Assembly (NCBI RefSeq): GCF_003026285.1
Contig: NZ_PYOD01000003.1
Coordinates: 496,001-560,000 of the forward strand
Length of the DNA stretch: 64,000 nucleotides
Direction: 5' to 3'
Source of the DNA: Photobacterium profundum
Lineage (GTDB): Bacteria > Pseudomonadota > Gammaproteobacteria > Enterobacterales > Vibrionaceae
Shown: piece after piece, positions 26,531 to 35,843 of the stretch
Layout: every line of letters begins with the position of its first letter
Position numbering within the stretch: position 1 is the stretch's first letter
Program-made: the position numbers and the translations under genes
Notes under the pieces: model-generated
What the model saw: the letters and a program-made list of their open reading frames with translations, nothing else
What the model was told of the DNA's origin: nothing
Database searches by the model: none

Positions 26531-27523
26531 ATGAAACGCATTCCTACTAATATCATCACGGGCTTTTTGGGTGCAGGTAAAACGACCTCGATTTTATCTT
26601 TACTGGCTCGAAAACCTGAAAATGAAAAATGGGCAGTGTTAATTAATGAATTTGGCAACGTCGGCGTCGATGGTGCAATCCTTTCTCAACAAGGGGCAAT
26701 CATTAAAGAAGTGCCAGGGGGTTGTATGTGTTGTGTCGCAGGCTTGCCTATGTCTGTGGGTATCAATGCTTTATTAGCACAAAAGCCTGACCGTTTATTA
26801 CTCGAACCAACAGGCTTAGGTCACCCAAAAGAAGTCATTACGAAGCTTACGTCAGGCATGTATGAAGATTACATCGACCTTCGTGCAACCATCACTGTTG
26901 TTGATCCTCGCCATTTTGCAGATACCGCGTATACCGACAATTCTAATTTCCAAGATCAGCTCGCGCTTGCTGATGTGGTTGTCGCCAACAAAATAGATGA
27001 AAGTACAGAGTATGACCTCATCGCATTTGAGCATTTTTTTGAAAGCTGCCAACCAGCAAAAGCAGCGATTGGTAAGGTTCAGCAAGGTGAGCTTGAACTT
27101 AGCTGGCTAGACATTGAACGCCTTGAACGAGAATCGCAACATAGCCACCATCATCACCACTCAGACAGTGACGATATGGCGCCGTTACCTGAGTTTGAAT
27201 TAGCCCCAGGGCAAATTTTTATTCGTAAGGAAAATAGCGGTCAGGGCTATCGCAGCTGTGGCTGGTTTTTTGCTGCCGATCAAATTTTCGATTTTTCTAA
27301 GTTATTTACACTATTCTCAAATATAAGTGCCCAACGCGTTAAAGCCGTTGTTAACACTGAACGTGGTTGTATTGCCTTTAACGTGGTAAACCAAGTGGTA
27401 TCTATCAATGAATTATCGTTAGATGGCTTTGAATCACGTATCGAGTTTATCGACAAAGAGCTTCTGCCTTGGGATGAACTAGAGAGTATTTTGTGCTCAA
27501 TAGTTAAAAAAGAGTCTTTATAA
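26531..27523 (+). CDS. CobW/COG0523-type G3E GTPase (putative zinc metallochaperone)
   Basis: Cytoplasmic GTPase of 330 residues. Walker A GFLGAGKTT at residues 10-18, the metal-binding GCMCC motif at about 64-68, a Walker B/LEPTG switch, and NKID for guanine recognition at about 155-160. A histidine run (HSHHHHHSDSD, about 203-212) suggests Zn or Ni handling. The C-terminal CobW domain is present. No cobalamin genes are near. The TldD/TldE pair follows, whose TldD is a metallopeptidase, so metal delivery to it is possible but unproven. Confidence 0.8.
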   Translation: MKRIPTNIITGFLGAGKTTSILSLLARKPENEKWAVLINEFGNVGVDGAILSQQGAIIKEVPGGCMCCVAGLPMSVGINALLAQKPDRLLLEPTGLGHPKEVITKLTSGMYEDYIDLRATITVVDPRHFADTAYTDNSNFQDQLALADVVVANKIDESTEYDLIAFEHFFESCQPAKAAIGKVQQGELELSWLDIERLERESQHSHHHHHSDSDDMAPLPEFELAPGQIFIRKENSGQGYRSCGWFFAADQIFDFSKLFTLFSNISAQRVKAVVNTERGCIAFNVVNQVVSINELSLDGFESRIEFIDKELLPWDELESILCSIVKKESL

Positions 27524-27614
27524 TTCATAGAATCAACTTATCACACTAATAATGTGAACACGTTATCGATTAGTGATAGGTTGATCTGGTTATTTTATTC
27601 AGCAAGGAGCAACC

Positions 27615-29000
27615 ATGCTAAACCCTGCTACTGCTAAAGCAGTTATCGATCATGCCCTCTTTCTTGGGGCTGATTTTGCCGAATTATTTGTAGAACATCA
27701 TCAATCAAGCTCTGTAGAATTAGTCTCGGGTGAAGTTGATAAAGTCAATTCAGGTATCGATTTTGGTATCGGTATCCGTTTGTTTTTTGGTTATAAAGTA
27801 CTTTACGGTTACACCAACAGCACAGAAGAAGAAGAATTAAAACGTGTTACTAGCCTACTTACCGCAAAAGATAAACGCGACCAAATCATTGATGGCGTAG
27901 CACTAAATCTTAACCGTTACACCAATAAACATACTTGCCAGTACCCACTGAGCCAAGGTGCAGAGCTTGCACAAAAAATTGCCTTCTTAAAAGAAGTGAA
28001 CCATGCAGCCCGCGCTGAAAGCGACAAAATTTCTCAGTTCATTGGCCGTATGTTGCAACGTGAACAACAAATCGAAATCTTCAACTCTGAAGGTCTTCAT
28101 ATTGGTGATACCCGTCATTATACCCGTATAGCAGCGACTGCAATTGCACAAAATGGTAGCGACCAATCTACCGGTTTTGAAGCACCGGGCGCATTAACGG
28201 GCTGGGAATTTCACAACAGCGTAAATGCGAAAGATCTTGGTCAACACGTAGCTAAACAAGCCATGGTTAAACTATTTGCCGATCCTTGTCCGTCAGGCGA
28301 AATGCCGGTGATTATCGGTAACGGTTTTGGCGGGGTTATTTTCCATGAAGCCTGTGGTCACCTACTTGAAACCACATCGGTAGCAAAGAAAGCCTCGGTT
28401 TTCCACGATAAGATGGGCGAAATGATTGCCAATACTGTGGTCAACGCAGTTGATGACGGCACCATGACGAACGAATGGGGTTCTATCAACATCGATGATG
28501 AAGGCATGGAAACCCAACGCACCCAGCTGATTAAAGACGGTAAATTAACCAGCTTTATGGTTGATAAGTTAGGCGGCATGAAAACTGGCTATGCGCCAAC
28601 AGGTTCTGGTCGTCGTGAATCATACAAATACGCACCAACGTCTCGTATGCGTAATACCTTCATTGAAGCAGGCAACAGCTCGCTTGATGAAATGGTAGCC
28701 AGTGTTGAGCACGGAATTTATGCGCCGAAGATGGGCGGTGGTTCTGTTCAACCAGGTACTGGTGAATTTAACTTTGCCGTACAAGAAGCCTACTTAATTG
28801 AAAATGGTAAGATCACTAAGCCATTGAAATCAGCTACATTGATCAGTACTGGACCTAAAGTATTGAAAGAAATTAGCATGGTAGGTAATGACTTTGCATT
28901 AGCAGCTGGCATGTGTGGCTCTATAAGTGGTTCAGTGCCAACAACTGTTGGCCAACCGGCACTAAAAGTTGACAATATTCTTGTTGGGGGTGGTAACTAA
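27615..29000 (+). CDS. TldD-family metalloprotease subunit
   Basis: Cytoplasmic zinc metallopeptidase subunit of 461 residues. The HExxxH motif is at residues 244-249 (HEACGH), with later conserved TGNGRR-like TGSGRRESY and the C-terminal glycine-rich MCGSISGS region. TldD pairs with TldE/PmbA to degrade unfolded peptides or mature peptide antibiotics. It is about 20 residues shorter than E. coli TldD and clearly divergent at the N-terminus, so probably a paralogue. The stop overlaps the next ATG by one base (TAATG). Confidence 0.85.
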   Translation: MLNPATAKAVIDHALFLGADFAELFVEHHQSSSVELVSGEVDKVNSGIDFGIGIRLFFGYKVLYGYTNSTEEEELKRVTSLLTAKDKRDQIIDGVALNLNRYTNKHTCQYPLSQGAELAQKIAFLKEVNHAARAESDKISQFIGRMLQREQQIEIFNSEGLHIGDTRHYTRIAATAIAQNGSDQSTGFEAPGALTGWEFHNSVNAKDLGQHVAKQAMVKLFADPCPSGEMPVIIGNGFGGVIFHEACGHLLETTSVAKKASVFHDKMGEMIANTVVNAVDDGTMTNEWGSINIDDEGMETQRTQLIKDGKLTSFMVDKLGGMKTGYAPTGSGRRESYKYAPTSRMRNTFIEAGNSSLDEMVASVEHGIYAPKMGGGSVQPGTGEFNFAVQEAYLIENGKITKPLKSATLISTGPKVLKEISMVGNDFALAAGMCGSISGSVPTTVGQPALKVDNILVGGGN

Positions 29001-30343
29001 TGGCTGATCAAAACAAACTTCAGAATGCGATTGACCACGTATTAGAAAAAGTAAAAGCGGCGGGTGCACAAGCCGATGTTATTGCCAACCGCAGTAACAA
29101 TTTTTCACTGAAAGCCAACGACGGTGAACTTGCAGAATATAAAGTCACATCTGGTCAAGTTATTGGTGTACGCGTAGTGAAAGATCAGCGGGTAGCCACC
29201 AGCTATTCTGAATCATTAGCACCAGAAAGCCTTGATATCATGCTTGAACAAGCACTGCAAAATGCTCAGTTCTCTCAGCAAGATGAGCATCAAGCTATTA
29301 GCTGTATTAACAGTAAAATCACGACTAACATTGCCGAAATCTATCAACAAGATAACGCAACAGTTGATGATAAAATTGAAATGGCGTTAGCGCTTGAAAA
29401 CGGTGTGGTATCAAAACCTCACGCTTCTAGCTCGCCATACAATGGTTTCGCTGAATCTGACAGTCAAATCATTCTTGCAAATAGCCAAGGCACGCTTTGT
29501 CATCATCAAGAACGTTCTACCTATTGCTATGCATACACCTTGTACGAGCAAGACGGTAAGCAATCAATGCATGGTGGCATGTCTTCAGGACGTCGCTTTG
29601 ACCAACTCGATGCAAACTTCTGTATCAATCATGGTTATGACATCGCTCAAGCTTTGCTTGATGGTGGCCCTATTACGACTCAAAACTACTCTGTTGTTTT
29701 CGACCTTAGCTCGCTAAGTAACCTGTTTGGTGCATTTAGCATGAGCCTGTCGGGGCAATCTGCAATGAAAGGGATTAACCCTTGGCGCGACCTATTAGGA
29801 CAGCAAGTGGCCAGTTCTCTCTTAACAATTTCTGACAAGGCGATTGTTGAAGGTGGTTTTGCAATTAAGAGCTTCGACAGTGAAGGTTTTGCGGCACGTG
29901 ACACCATTTTAATTGGTGAAGGCAAGCTACAGAACATGCTTCATAATAGCCATACAGCTAACTTCTTTGGCATTGAGAATACAGCCAATGGAGCACGTTC
30001 AGCTAAAGGCGGTTTAGGCGTATCACCTCGTCATACTGTTATTGCTGCTGGTACAAGTTCTGATGCAGAAGTTACGGCTGGCGAATACCTTGAGCTTATC
30101 GAGCTTCAAGGCGTTCACTCTGGTGCAGATGCTGTAAGCGGTGATTTCTCGTTCGGCGCGAGTGGCTTCTTATGCCGCGACGGCAAACGCGTTCAAGCTG
30201 TTCGTGGTATTACCGTTGCTGGTAACTTCTATCAAATGCTGAAAGAAGTTGATGCCGTAAGTAACACCCTGAGCAACGATTACGAGCGTGATTTCTTTGC
30301 ACCACAAATTCGTTTTGCCCGTTTGAGTATTGCGGGTAAATAA
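29000..30343 (+). CDS. TldE/PmbA-family subunit
   Basis: Non-catalytic partner of the TldD-type protease, 447 residues, translationally coupled to it. It lacks HExxxH, as expected of TldE/PmbA. Family features are N-terminal QADVIANRSNNFSLKANDGEL, SSLSNLFGAFSMSLSG in the middle and SGDFSFGASGFLCRDGK near the C-terminus. A strong terminator follows. Substrate unknown; no peptide precursor gene is visible beside it. Confidence 0.85.
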   Translation: MADQNKLQNAIDHVLEKVKAAGAQADVIANRSNNFSLKANDGELAEYKVTSGQVIGVRVVKDQRVATSYSESLAPESLDIMLEQALQNAQFSQQDEHQAISCINSKITTNIAEIYQQDNATVDDKIEMALALENGVVSKPHASSSPYNGFAESDSQIILANSQGTLCHHQERSTYCYAYTLYEQDGKQSMHGGMSSGRRFDQLDANFCINHGYDIAQALLDGGPITTQNYSVVFDLSSLSNLFGAFSMSLSGQSAMKGINPWRDLLGQQVASSLLTISDKAIVEGGFAIKSFDSEGFAARDTILIGEGKLQNMLHNSHTANFFGIENTANGARSAKGGLGVSPRHTVIAAGTSSDAEVTAGEYLELIELQGVHSGADAVSGDFSFGASGFLCRDGKRVQAVRGITVAGNFYQMLKEVDAVSNTLSNDYERDFFAPQIRFARLSIAGK

Positions 30344-30370
30344 AGCAACAGTGAGTTAGTCTGACACACA

Positions 30371-30402
30371 AAAATAGATCACAATTGTGGTCTATTTTTT
30401 TA
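30371..30402 (+). terminator. terminator of the tldD-tldE unit
   Basis: A 12-bp stem AAAATAGATCAC/GTGGTCTATTTT (one G-T pair) with a 4-nt loop, followed by further T. Confidence 0.9.
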
Positions 30403-30516
30403 ATAACATATATTAAAAAATCTATAGTCAAATACCTTCCCTATTCTGCCGTCATTAATCCGAAAAAAGCCCACTCACACCACTCATATTCAAAAAGGAA
30501 ATTGATTCACCTTGCA

Positions 30517-30535
30517 AATGATAATAAATATCATT
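30517..30535. promoter_or_regulatory. Fur-type box
   Basis: AATGATAATAAATATCATT is a 7-bp perfect inverted repeat (AATGATA/TATCATT) close to the GATAATGATAATCATTATC Fur consensus. It ends 32 nt before the ATG of the next gene, in promoter position. It suggests iron repression of the two genes that follow. Confidence 0.7.
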
Positions 30536-30567
30536 ACGATTAAAGCTCTTATAAAGCGAGGTTAGTT

Positions 30568-31062
30568 ATGGAATTGCAGCAATGTTGGGTCCGTTATTTA
30601 AAAGCAGAGCAACTTATGGAGCAAGGCCATTGGCCTGAAGCACATCACCTATACAGTGAAGTGTTAAATAATCTTCCTACACATATCCATCTCGCTTTAG
30701 AAGACGAGAATATTAAACCCTGTCAATTCTCATGCTTATTAATCGCATTAAGTGATGCAACTGTCGCACAATCATCAATACTTAATCGAATGGGGCAATA
30801 TCAGAGGGCATTTGCAATATTGAATCAATCTTACGCCTTATTGCAATTTATCTCTCTTGAAACAAACCTTCTGATTCAACGCACAAGCTCGACTCTCGAT
30901 AAACAAAGTGACGATCTTTTGCGTTATATGGGGGCTTTTTGTATCGCACAAAGTGATTCTCAATGGATGGCAGAATACGAACAACTACAAAAGGCACACC
31001 ATTACTTTGCCCAATTGAAAGTAACCCCAGATTCATTCCACCCAACGCATCTCATCAATTGA
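30568..31062 (+). CDS. helical-repeat (TPR-like) hypothetical protein
   Basis: Cytoplasmic protein of 164 residues without signal or membrane segments. The N-terminal RYLKAEQLMEQGHWPEAHHLYSEVL has a TPR-like spacing of aromatic and Ala residues. A second repeat-like helix pair is at about 75-95 (NRMGQYQRAFAILNQSY). GAGG lies 8 nt before the ATG. It sits directly under the Fur-type box and 12 bases before an ABC ATPase gene. No known function; possibly an accessory of that ATPase or an iron-starvation protein. Confidence 0.72.
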   Translation: MELQQCWVRYLKAEQLMEQGHWPEAHHLYSEVLNNLPTHIHLALEDENIKPCQFSCLLIALSDATVAQSSILNRMGQYQRAFAILNQSYALLQFISLETNLLIQRTSSTLDKQSDDLLRYMGAFCIAQSDSQWMAEYEQLQKAHHYFAQLKVTPDSFHPTHLIN

Positions 31063-31074
31063 TAAGGATATATC

Positions 31075-32694
31075 ATGCCAGACCAAGCCATTCTTAAAGT
31101 TCGTAACCTCTCTGTCAGTTTTACCACTAATGATGGAATGGTCGATGCGGTGAAAAATATCAACTTTGATTTACACGCTGGCGAAACACTTGCCATTGTA
31201 GGGGAATCCGGTTCAGGTAAATCTGTCTCGAGTAATGCGTTAATGTGTCTATTACCAGACAATGCCATTATCTCTTCACAATCGAGCATTATTTTTGACG
31301 GTGAACCAATATTAGAAAAAACCGAACGTCAAATGCAGTCTATCCGAGGCGAGCGTATTGGTATGATTTTCCAAGAACCGATGACCTCTCTGAATCCTTA
31401 TTTACGGGTGGGCATTCAGGTTGCAGAAGCGATTATGTGTCACCGTCGTATATCTCAATCTCAGGCAAAAATCCGTGTTTTAGAGCTTTTTAAGCTTGTT
31501 CATTTACCCAGCCCTGAACAAGCTTATACTAAGTACCCTCACGAGTTTTCAGGTGGTCAACTGCAACGTATTATGATTGCAATGGCCCTTATCAATGAGC
31601 CCAATATTTTAATTGCTGATGAGCCGACTACTGCGTTAGATGTGACGGTTCAAGCTGAAGTTCTCGATTTAATCAAAGAGATCCAAACTAAAATGGGAAT
31701 GGCGATCCTGTTTGTTACTCACGACCTTGGTATTGTTAAGCACTTTGCTGACCGCGTACTGGTAATGTGCAAAGGTGAGATAGTGGAAGAAGGCAAAACA
31801 AAACAACTTTTCCACGCCCCGCAACATGAATACACACAAATGTTGATCAACTCAATCCCCAAAGGTCAGAAAGATCCCATCAAAGCCAATGCTCCCGACC
31901 TTCTTCATGCTGAAGATATTCGTGTGAAGTTCCTAATAAAATCTCACTTCATTAAAAGTAGGAATCAGTACTTTGAAGCAGTAAAAGGTATTTCATTCAC
32001 ACTAAAACAAGGTGAAACCTTAGGGATTGTAGGCGAATCTGGCTCCGGTAAATCAACACTAGGTCGAGCTATTATTGGCTTACTTCCCTCTACGGGTAAA
32101 ATTGCTTACAAAGGAATCGACCTTAGTTCACTCACAGATAAAGAACGCTTTGAACTGAAAAAAGACGTACAAATGGTCTTCCAAGACCCTTACGGTTCTT
32201 TGTCACCTCGTATGACGGTAGGAGAAATCATCACTGAAGGTTTAACGGTGCATCAGCCTCATTTGTCTAAACAAGAGCGTTTGCAAAAGGCCCGTGTAGC
32301 ACTTGAAGAGGTTCGCCTAGATCCACACTCAATTAACCGTTATCCTCATGAATTTTCAGGGGGACAACGCCAACGTATAGCGATTGCTCGTGCGTTGATT
32401 CTTGATCCATCCTTTATTTTACTGGATGAGCCCACATCAGCACTTGATCGATCTGTTCAACTCACTGTGATTGATTTACTTAAAGATATTCAAGCCAAAA
32501 GCAATATAGGCTTTCTGTTTATTAGCCATGACCTTTCTGTCGTCAAAGCGCTGTCTGATCGAGTATTAGTAATGAAAAATGGGGAAGTAATGGAACAAGG
32601 CACAGCCGAAGAGATATTCCATAATCCTCAGCATGAGTACACGAAAAATTTGATCAACGCTTCGTTTGATTTAGATGAAGAAGCAATAGCCTAG
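31075..32694 (+). CDS. double ABC-transporter ATPase, oligopeptide type (YejF/DppDF-like)
   Basis: Cytoplasmic ABC protein of 539 residues with two complete nucleotide-binding domains. Domain 1 has Walker A GESGSGKS near residue 45 and FSGGQLQR; domain 2 has GESGSGKST near residue 320 and FSGGQRQR. Each is followed by an oligopeptide-type C-terminal segment (HEYTQMLINSIPKG, HEYTKNLINASF). YejF has this layout, but no permease or binding protein genes are adjacent here. The Fur-type box upstream suggests a role under iron limitation, for example with permeases encoded elsewhere. Confidence 0.85.
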   Translation: MPDQAILKVRNLSVSFTTNDGMVDAVKNINFDLHAGETLAIVGESGSGKSVSSNALMCLLPDNAIISSQSSIIFDGEPILEKTERQMQSIRGERIGMIFQEPMTSLNPYLRVGIQVAEAIMCHRRISQSQAKIRVLELFKLVHLPSPEQAYTKYPHEFSGGQLQRIMIAMALINEPNILIADEPTTALDVTVQAEVLDLIKEIQTKMGMAILFVTHDLGIVKHFADRVLVMCKGEIVEEGKTKQLFHAPQHEYTQMLINSIPKGQKDPIKANAPDLLHAEDIRVKFLIKSHFIKSRNQYFEAVKGISFTLKQGETLGIVGESGSGKSTLGRAIIGLLPSTGKIAYKGIDLSSLTDKERFELKKDVQMVFQDPYGSLSPRMTVGEIITEGLTVHQPHLSKQERLQKARVALEEVRLDPHSINRYPHEFSGGQRQRIAIARALILDPSFILLDEPTSALDRSVQLTVIDLLKDIQAKSNIGFLFISHDLSVVKALSDRVLVMKNGEVMEQGTAEEIFHNPQHEYTKNLINASFDLDEEAIA

Positions 32695-32783
32695 GTATTA
32701 ATTAATTATCAGAGCTCAGAGCTGGTCATATTTAGGGCTAGCCATATTTATTGCAGGTTTCAGGACGGGTTTCATAATACAAA

Positions 32784-32805
32784 AAAGCCGCAAAAATGCG
32801 GCTTT
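32784..32805. terminator. bidirectional terminator
   Basis: A perfect 9-bp stem AAAGCCGCA/TGCGGCTTT with a 4-nt loop, between the convergent ABC ATPase and asparaginase genes. The T run is best on the minus strand (six A before the stem on plus). Confidence 0.88.
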
Positions 32806-32854
32806 CATTATTCTAAAATCAACTCTAACATCAATATCTGGCTAGAAGAGTGGC

Positions 32855-33919
32855 TTAATAGAATTGGAACATCTTTTGAACTTCTTTGTAATCTTGAGTT
32901 TGTGTTAAAGACAACATCAATAAAATACGGGCTTTTTGTGGGTTCAATGTACCTGATGCCACGAAACCAAATTTAGCATCATCCACTTCTGCATCAAGAG
33001 TGGTTGAACCCGTTGGTGTACGAGAGCTACGGACTACCATAGTGCCATCTTTACTCGCTTTTACTAGCTCATCAAAAATAGTGTGGTACATATTACCGTT
33101 ACCCACACCTGCACTTACAATGCCATCATACTTCGCATCTATCAGTGCTTTTACCGGTAAATCTGAAGCATTTGCATAGTTATATACGATACCGACTTTA
33201 GGTAGCTCTTTTAACTTAGATACATCAAATACGGTATCAGATGTATGCTTACGTTCTGGGCTACGCTGATATTTTACATCACCATTGTGGATATAACCTA
33301 GCGTACCAAAGTTTGGCGATTGGAACGTATCAACTGATGTTGTATTGGTTTTAGTCACATCACGAGCATCGAATACATTGTCGCTCATCGCAACTAATAC
33401 ACCACGCCCCTCAGAATCTTTATCAGCAGCAGTTACAACAGCATTGTATAAGTTCATTGGTCCATCAGCACTCATAGCAGTTGACGGACGCATCGCCCCA
33501 ACAAGTACCACTGGCTTATCGCTTTTAACTGTTAGATCAAGGAAGTAAGCGGTTTCACCCATAGTATCTGTACCGTGAGTGATAACGACACCGTCTACAT
33601 CATCTTGTGCAAGTAATGCGTTAACTCGATTTGCCAGTGTTAGCCAAACTTCATCATTCATGTCTTGAGAGCCAATTTTAACGACTTGTTCGCCACTAAT
33701 ATCCGCAATTTTTGTCATGTCAGGTACAGCAGCGATCAGCTCATCGATCCCCACTTTACCTGATGTATAGTTAGATTCTGTTGCTGATTGGCCAGCGCCT
33801 GCAATCGTACCGCCAGTTGCCAGAATTTTAATATTCGGCAAATCGGCAGAAGCAAAAGAAAATGTACTGAAGCACAAACCAGCAACAACCATTCCTAAGC
33901 GAATTGGATTATTTTTCAT
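32855..33919 (-). CDS. ansB: type II periplasmic L-asparaginase
   Basis: Periplasmic enzyme hydrolysing asparagine to aspartate and ammonia, 354 residues from ATG 33919. AGGTG lies 7 nt upstream of that start; an in-frame ATG at 33943 lies before it and would disrupt the signal peptide (MKNNPIRLGMVVAGLCFSTFSFASA). Catalytic elements are ATGGTIAG with the nucleophilic Thr, and ITHGTDTM with the Thr-Asp pair. The C-terminus FQFY is usual for AnsB. A CRP-like site lies upstream. Confidence 0.94.
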   Translation of the reverse strand: MKNNPIRLGMVVAGLCFSTFSFASADLPNIKILATGGTIAGAGQSATESNYTSGKVGIDELIAAVPDMTKIADISGEQVVKIGSQDMNDEVWLTLANRVNALLAQDDVDGVVITHGTDTMGETAYFLDLTVKSDKPVVLVGAMRPSTAMSADGPMNLYNAVVTAADKDSEGRGVLVAMSDNVFDARDVTKTNTTSVDTFQSPNFGTLGYIHNGDVKYQRSPERKHTSDTVFDVSKLKELPKVGIVYNYANASDLPVKALIDAKYDGIVSAGVGNGNMYHTIFDELVKASKDGTMVVRSSRTPTGSTTLDAEVDDAKFGFVASGTLNPQKARILLMLSLTQTQDYKEVQKMFQFY

Positions 33920-33993
33920 TGTTATACACCTATAGAGATTCATCTGGAGTTATTTAATTAATCCAGAATTCTAGTCTGATGTAATAATACTTT

Positions 33994-34009
33994 TGTGGTA
34001 GATATCACT
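33994..34009. promoter_or_regulatory. CRP-like site upstream of ansB
   Basis: TGTGG-TAGATA-TCACT keeps the TGTGA-N6-TCACA pattern with one change in each arm, 75-90 nt upstream of the ansB start. E. coli ansB is activated by CRP and FNR, which makes the site plausible. The rest of 33944-34227 shows nothing else. Confidence 0.4.
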
Positions 34010-34227
34010 TAAATGAATATTCAAATAGTGATCTGTATAGCAAAGTAGACAGGTGCAACCAATAGCTTAACGAACATAAAATCAAAGTAAAGACGATGAC
34101 TTACTGATTATTTACGACTTTAACAATTACATCGTTAATTACCAAATTCATCGACAATAAGTACAAGTAGTTTACCTTTCATACCATTCAGGGTAAGTGA
34201 ATAGTCAGATACTTGTCTAGATTGGTA

Positions 34228-34479
34228 TTAGTATCCAATCGCTAAATCAGGGTCAATCTGATAATAGGTATTTACACAAGAGTCACCTAATTCTGGCTCA
34301 AGAAATTCACGGATACTATCGATAGATTCAGCTTCCCACATACACTGACAAAGCCCCTCTCGCTGACTAAGCATAGTCGAGTGTACTCGCATACCTGACG
34401 GTGGATGAGTTAACGCACCACTCGCCTTTTGCCAGAATGTTTCAGGATCGGTAATTTCATGTTGAATAGCAATAAACAT
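34228..34479 (-). CDS. conserved hypothetical small protein, 83 residues
   Basis: Soluble protein MFIAIQHEITDPETFWQK..., with a fold-like pattern of an alpha-beta ferredoxin-type stress protein (beta strand, helix, CQCMWEAES, second helix). No signal peptide. GAGAG lies 6-8 nt before the ATG. It resembles small proteins of the DUF4242/antibiotic-monooxygenase-like kind, but I cannot assign it. It stands alone. Confidence 0.65.
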   Translation of the reverse strand: MFIAIQHEITDPETFWQKASGALTHPPSGMRVHSTMLSQREGLCQCMWEAESIDSIREFLEPELGDSCVNTYYQIDPDLAIGY

Positions 34480-34571
34480 AGCGCACTCTCTCTTTTCTAT
34501 AAAGTATAGAAGCCAAGAATATAAAATGTAGAAAGAGCCGCTAAAGCAAAAAAAGTATCGATTATAAGACG

Positions 34572-35024
34572 CTATAAAGGCGAAACGGCTACATCTTTTA
34601 AGGCACGTAAATATGCTTTTTCAGATTCGATATAATCTAATGCTTTTTTTGCACGATTCCATTCAGGGTAAATAGCACGACGTTTCTGATTGAGTGAATC
34701 AATATGTGCACGCTGTCCAACGGTTGCTGAGGATTTTTTTTGAATGCGCTCAACCTCAAATAAAACATGGCTTTCATTAACAAGAAGTTGGTTAAACGAT
34801 TTAAATTTAAACTTGGTCAACTGAGGCCAAACCTCATAATGCGCACTAAGCAATGATTGCTCAATGGGTTTAATCTCATCACACAGTACTTGATACCAAG
34901 CATACGCCTGCCCTAAACGTTCATACATAACACGTTCACGTTCTGTGTAATAAATCTGAGTTGTACGATCCTTTATCCTGTGTGCGATGCTTTCCGTTGC
35001 ATCAGGTTGAGGTTGATTGCTCAC
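34572..35024 (-). CDS. hypothetical cytoplasmic protein, 150 residues
   Basis: Starts at GTG 35024, with GAG about 7 nt upstream. Helical and charged with several Tyr and Trp; no signal, no membrane segment, no recognised motif. It lies 92 bases upstream (in its direction) of the small gene at 34228, possibly co-transcribed. Function unknown. Confidence 0.62.
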   Translation of the reverse strand: MSNQPQPDATESIAHRIKDRTTQIYYTERERVMYERLGQAYAWYQVLCDEIKPIEQSLLSAHYEVWPQLTKFKFKSFNQLLVNESHVLFEVERIQKKSSATVGQRAHIDSLNQKRRAIYPEWNRAKKALDYIESEKAYLRALKDVAVSPL

Positions 35025-35235
35025 GCGTTATCTCATCCTAAAAGTGCAATTGATTGGTTTACGGACCTTAATAGATTTCCGCCAACGCTGTTATTGTGAA
35101 TACAGTATCGAGGAAATGTGAATGTAAGATGTCAGTAAACCGCAAAAGTTCATCTTTAGCTTCATGGATAACGTTTAGCGTCGACATTGCTTAAAATAAC
35201 TGCACATCAGCTTATTTTGTTGTGCTTAAGGCGAC

Positions 35236-35712
35236 TTAGGCATTATTACTTAAATTACGCAGCAATGTATCGCAAGCTGTTTTCAATGCTATTAGTTCAT
35301 CGATCGACATATGGGCTTTACACATCATTTCACCGGGTATTGATTCAGCTAGCAGCTTTAACGCTTTCCCTTCTTCCGTTAAGCTTATTTCTCTAACACG
35401 TTCATCAGTTTCACTTCTACGACGCAGTACTAAGCCCTTCCCTTCTAATCGCTTCAGTAATGGGGTTAACGTACCTGAATCAAGATGTACCTTTTCACCC
35501 AGTGTTTTTACATTTACACATTTCACTTCCCACAACACCATCATCACAATGTACTGCAAGTAAGTCAGATCTAGTTTATCTAACAACGGGCGGTACGTTC
35601 GTACCATCGCATTTGAAGCACTATAAAGTGAAAAGCATACTTGTTTATCAAGCTGTAAGTCGGAACGCGAATCTTGAGAATCAGCCATAACAGTTTTAAC
35701 TCTATTCATCAT
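35236..35712 (-). CDS. ohrR: organic hydroperoxide repressor OhrR
   Basis: MarR-family repressor, 158 residues. The reactive Cys lies in KQVCFSLYSASNAMVRTYRPLLD, and the recognition helix region is HLDSGTLTPLLKRLE. On oxidation by organic hydroperoxides it leaves its operator. It is divergent from ohr with GCGCACAA operator-like sites between, the classic arrangement. Start choice at 35712 is tentative, since ribosome sites for either Met are weak. It is a paralogue of the regulator at 13713. Confidence 0.93.
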   Translation of the reverse strand: MMNRVKTVMADSQDSRSDLQLDKQVCFSLYSASNAMVRTYRPLLDKLDLTYLQYIVMMVLWEVKCVNVKTLGEKVHLDSGTLTPLLKRLEGKGLVLRRRSETDERVREISLTEEGKALKLLAESIPGEMMCKAHMSIDELIALKTACDTLLRNLSNNA

Positions 35713-35718
35713 TTAATT

Positions 35719-35734
35719 ACATTGCGCACAATAT
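35719..35734. promoter_or_regulatory. candidate OhrR operator 1
   Basis: ACATTGCGCACAATAT is a near-perfect palindrome (ATTGCGCACAAT) just upstream of ohrR. It resembles OhrR operators centred on GCGCNNAAT. Confidence 0.6.
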
Positions 35735-35778
35735 ACTTGCTTTTCATCGTACATACGACATATAGTTGCTAGCAATTA

Positions 35779-35792
35779 AATAGCGCACAACT
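35779..35792. promoter_or_regulatory. candidate OhrR operator 2
   Basis: AATAGCGCACAACT repeats the GCGCACAA core of operator 1, 50-65 nt before the ohr start. Confidence 0.5.
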
Positions 35793-35843
35793 TAATTAAC
35801 ATTAGCTAGAGCGGCAACAATTACTAAATATAGAGGATGAACC

